Assembly (NCBI GenBank): GCA_031396695.1
Contig: JANNLG010000215.1
Location: 1 to 15,327 of the forward strand
DNA: 15,327 bases
Direction: 5' to 3'
Source: VGRW01 sp031396695
Lineage (GTDB): Bacteria; Myxococcota_A; UBA9160; SZUA-336
Position numbers and translations under genes: made by a program. Shown here in pieces: positions 13,624 through 15,327 of the stretch. Numbering within the stretch: the first letter of the stretch is position 1; each line of letters opens with the position of its first letter. Below the pieces are notes generated by a model, which saw nothing but the letters and a program-made list of their open reading frames with translations, searched no databases and was not told the origin of the DNA.

Positions 13624-15327
13624 ATGAGCGAGACAGTCGAACGCGAGCGGTTGGACGTCGACATTCTGTTCGTGGGCGCGGGCGCCGCGACGCTGGCGAG
13701 CGTGATTCGGCTCGCGGATCTGTGCAAGGCGCAGAACTTGGACATGCCCGCGGTGCTCGTGATCGAGAAGGCGCCCGAAGTCGGCAGCCACCAGCTTTCG
13801 GGCGCGATGATGGACCCGAGGGGCCTCGCCGAGCTGATGCCGGACTTCCTGGAGCAGGGTTTCCCGTTCCACTACCAGTGCAGCAAAGACTTCACCTGGA
13901 TCATGACCAAGAAGCGGGTGATTACGAGCCCGGTCACCCCGCCGCCGTTCATGAACCACGGCAACTACGCGATCTCGCTCTCCGACGTCGTGAAGTGGCT
14001 GGCGTCGAAGGCGGAAGAGCGCGGCATCGAGATCTACCCCGGCTTCGCCGCGTCGACACCGATCTTCGACGGCAAGCGCGTGGTCGGCGTGACGGTGCAG
14101 GACCGCGGCGTCGACAAGGACGGCAAGCACAAGGGCGTGTTCGAGGCGGGGCCCGAGATCCGAGCCAAGTGCGTGGTGTTCGGCGAGGGCACGCGCGGCT
14201 CGTGCACGAAGCTCGTCACTGAGAAGCTCGGCCTGCAGGGCTCGAACCCGCAGTCGTACGAGACGGGCATCAAGGAGATCTGGCGCATCAAGCCCGAGAA
14301 CCACGTACCCGGGCGCGTCGTGCACACCATGGGCTGGCCGCAGGACCCGACCACGTTCGGCGGTGGCTGGATCTACGACCTGAAAGACTCTTGCGTTTCG
14401 CTCGGCTTCGTGACGGGGCTCGACTACGACAACCCCTACACCGATCCGCACGACCTGATGCAGCGCTGGAAGACGCACCCGCGCATGCGCAAGCTGCTCG
14501 AGGGCGGCGAGTGCATCCGCTACGGCGCGAAGACCATGCCGGTCGGCGGCTTCTTCTCGTTCCCGAAGCTTTACGCCGACGGAATGCTCCTGATCGGTGA
14601 CTCGGCCGGCACCTGCAACGGCGAGCGGCTGAAGGGCGTGCACCTGGCGATCAAGAGCGGAATGCTCGCCGCGGAAGCGTTGATGGAGGCGATCCGCAAG
14701 GACGACTTCTCCGCGCAGACGCTCTCGACGTACGCGTCGCTGTTCGACGCGAGCTGGCTCGCGAAGGAACACTACAAGGCGCGCAACTTCCACGGCTCGT
14801 TCAAGTACGTGCAGAAGATGCCGCGCTGGCTCGGCTGGCTGCGACAGCTGCCGTGGATCATCAACGGTCAGGCGCTGGCGATGATCAGCGGCGGCCGCGG
14901 CCTGATCAAGCAAGTGCACACGCACCCCGACCACACGCACATGAAGAAGCTCAGCGAGCTCTCGCCGAAGGAACGAAAGAAGGCGGAGAAGGTTCCGTAC
15001 GACAACAAGCTGACCTTCGACAAGGTCACGGCCGTGGCGCTGGCCGGCTCGCGGCACGAGGTCGACCAGCCGCACCACTTGCACGTCGCCGACACGAACG
15101 TGTGTGCGACGAGCTGCGTGACCGAGTATGGCAACCCGTGCGAGAGCTTCTGCCCCGCCGCCGTCTACGAGATGATCCCCGACGACACCGCGCCGCGCGG
15201 CAAGCGGCTCGTGATCCACCACGAGAACTGCGTGCACTGCAAGACCTGCGACGTCGCCGACCCGTACGCGATCATCACCTGGACCACGCCCGAAGGCGGC
15301 GACGGGCCCGACTACACGAACATGTGA
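13624..15327 (+). CDS. Electron transfer flavoprotein-ubiquinone oxidoreductase (ETF-QO)
   Basis: Takes electrons from reduced electron transfer flavoprotein, loaded by acyl-CoA and related dehydrogenases, and passes them through FAD and an iron-sulfur cluster to quinone at the membrane. The protein is 567 aa, full length, and its stop is the last codon of the window. FAD-binding begins with DILFVGAGAATLAS (13-26), and the second FAD region is GDSAGTCNGERLKGVHLAIK (325-344). The C-terminal ferredoxin-like domain has CPAAVYE (Cys510) and CVHCKTC (Cys536, 539, 542), the four usual cluster ligands, then the family ending TPEGGDGPDYTNM. Three more cysteines precede them (494, 498, 506). The ATG at 13624 gives the normal N-terminus but lacks a ribosome binding site. 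No etfA or etfB gene lies in the window. Confidence 0.95.
   Translation: MSETVERERLDVDILFVGAGAATLASVIRLADLCKAQNLDMPAVLVIEKAPEVGSHQLSGAMMDPRGLAELMPDFLEQGFPFHYQCSKDFTWIMTKKRVITSPVTPPPFMNHGNYAISLSDVVKWLASKAEERGIEIYPGFAASTPIFDGKRVVGVTVQDRGVDKDGKHKGVFEAGPEIRAKCVVFGEGTRGSCTKLVTEKLGLQGSNPQSYETGIKEIWRIKPENHVPGRVVHTMGWPQDPTTFGGGWIYDLKDSCVSLGFVTGLDYDNPYTDPHDLMQRWKTHPRMRKLLEGGECIRYGAKTMPVGGFFSFPKLYADGMLLIGDSAGTCNGERLKGVHLAIKSGMLAAEALMEAIRKDDFSAQTLSTYASLFDASWLAKEHYKARNFHGSFKYVQKMPRWLGWLRQLPWIINGQALAMISGGRGLIKQVHTHPDHTHMKKLSELSPKERKKAEKVPYDNKLTFDKVTAVALAGSRHEVDQPHHLHVADTNVCATSCVTEYGNPCESFCPAAVYEMIPDDTAPRGKRLVIHHENCVHCKTCDVADPYAIITWTTPEGGDGPDYTNM

Noticed and set aside
13444..15237. Minus-strand 597-aa open frame opposite ETF-QO
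   Set aside because: Antisense shadow of a complete, motif-rich ETF-QO.
1..15327. Search for CRISPR arrays, insertion sequences, phage or defence genes
   Set aside because: No spaced direct repeats, transposase or integrase motifs, or defence-type domains were seen; gene content is chromosomal housekeeping.

Overview
The window is GC-rich chromosomal DNA from a diderm (Gram-negative type) bacterium. Evidence for a diderm is LolA, a LolA-ftsK gene pair and Lgt. A proteasome-type ATPase (ARC/Mpa), a PilZ protein resembling the family described from Myxococcus, and a Cys-rich ETF-ubiquinone oxidoreductase all point towards the delta-proteobacteria-like lineages (Myxococcota, Desulfobacterota, Binatota and relatives). 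That placement is an inference; there is no rRNA or other marker here to settle it. I found no mobile element, CRISPR array, tRNA or rRNA.

Layout from left to right. (1) Positions 1-4513, minus strand: ftsK, lolA (overlapping ftsK by 32 bases), then a 523-base stretch with no convincing gene, then the 5' part of the Mpa/ARC proteasomal ATPase gene, which runs off the left edge. (2) A 235-base divergent region (4514-4748) carries a LexA-like palindrome and separates ftsK from ssb, which reads right and ends in a cluster of GC-rich hairpins. (3) Positions 5359-8906, minus strand: five genes in a row reading left, in order of transcription a lytic transglycosylase, moaC (ATGA overlap), a secreted protein of unknown function with a PEGA-like region, radC and a PilZ protein. 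(4) From 9134, plus strand: a patatin-like phospholipase and lgt. (5) A minus-strand helical protein of unknown function (11423-12352) converges on lgt and sits back to back with an MFS transporter gene. (6) The transporter is followed 17 bases later by a complete ETF-QO gene that ends at the last base of the window.

Themes: genome maintenance (ftsK, ssb, radC), envelope lipoprotein and peptidoglycan biology (lolA, lgt, transglycosylase, possibly the patatin), protein turnover (ARC), cofactor synthesis (moaC) and respiratory electron transfer from beta-oxidation-type dehydrogenases (ETF-QO). Most genes are ordinary housekeeping genes. The most interesting items are the probable Pup-proteasome locus starting at the left edge with a long palindrome-bearing leader, the LexA-like site shared by ssb and ftsK, a recurring TANNCT promoter element that in two or three cases lies so close to the start codon that the mRNA could be leaderless, and extra cysteines in the iron-sulfur domain of ETF-QO. 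I did not see a clear undescribed multi-gene system.
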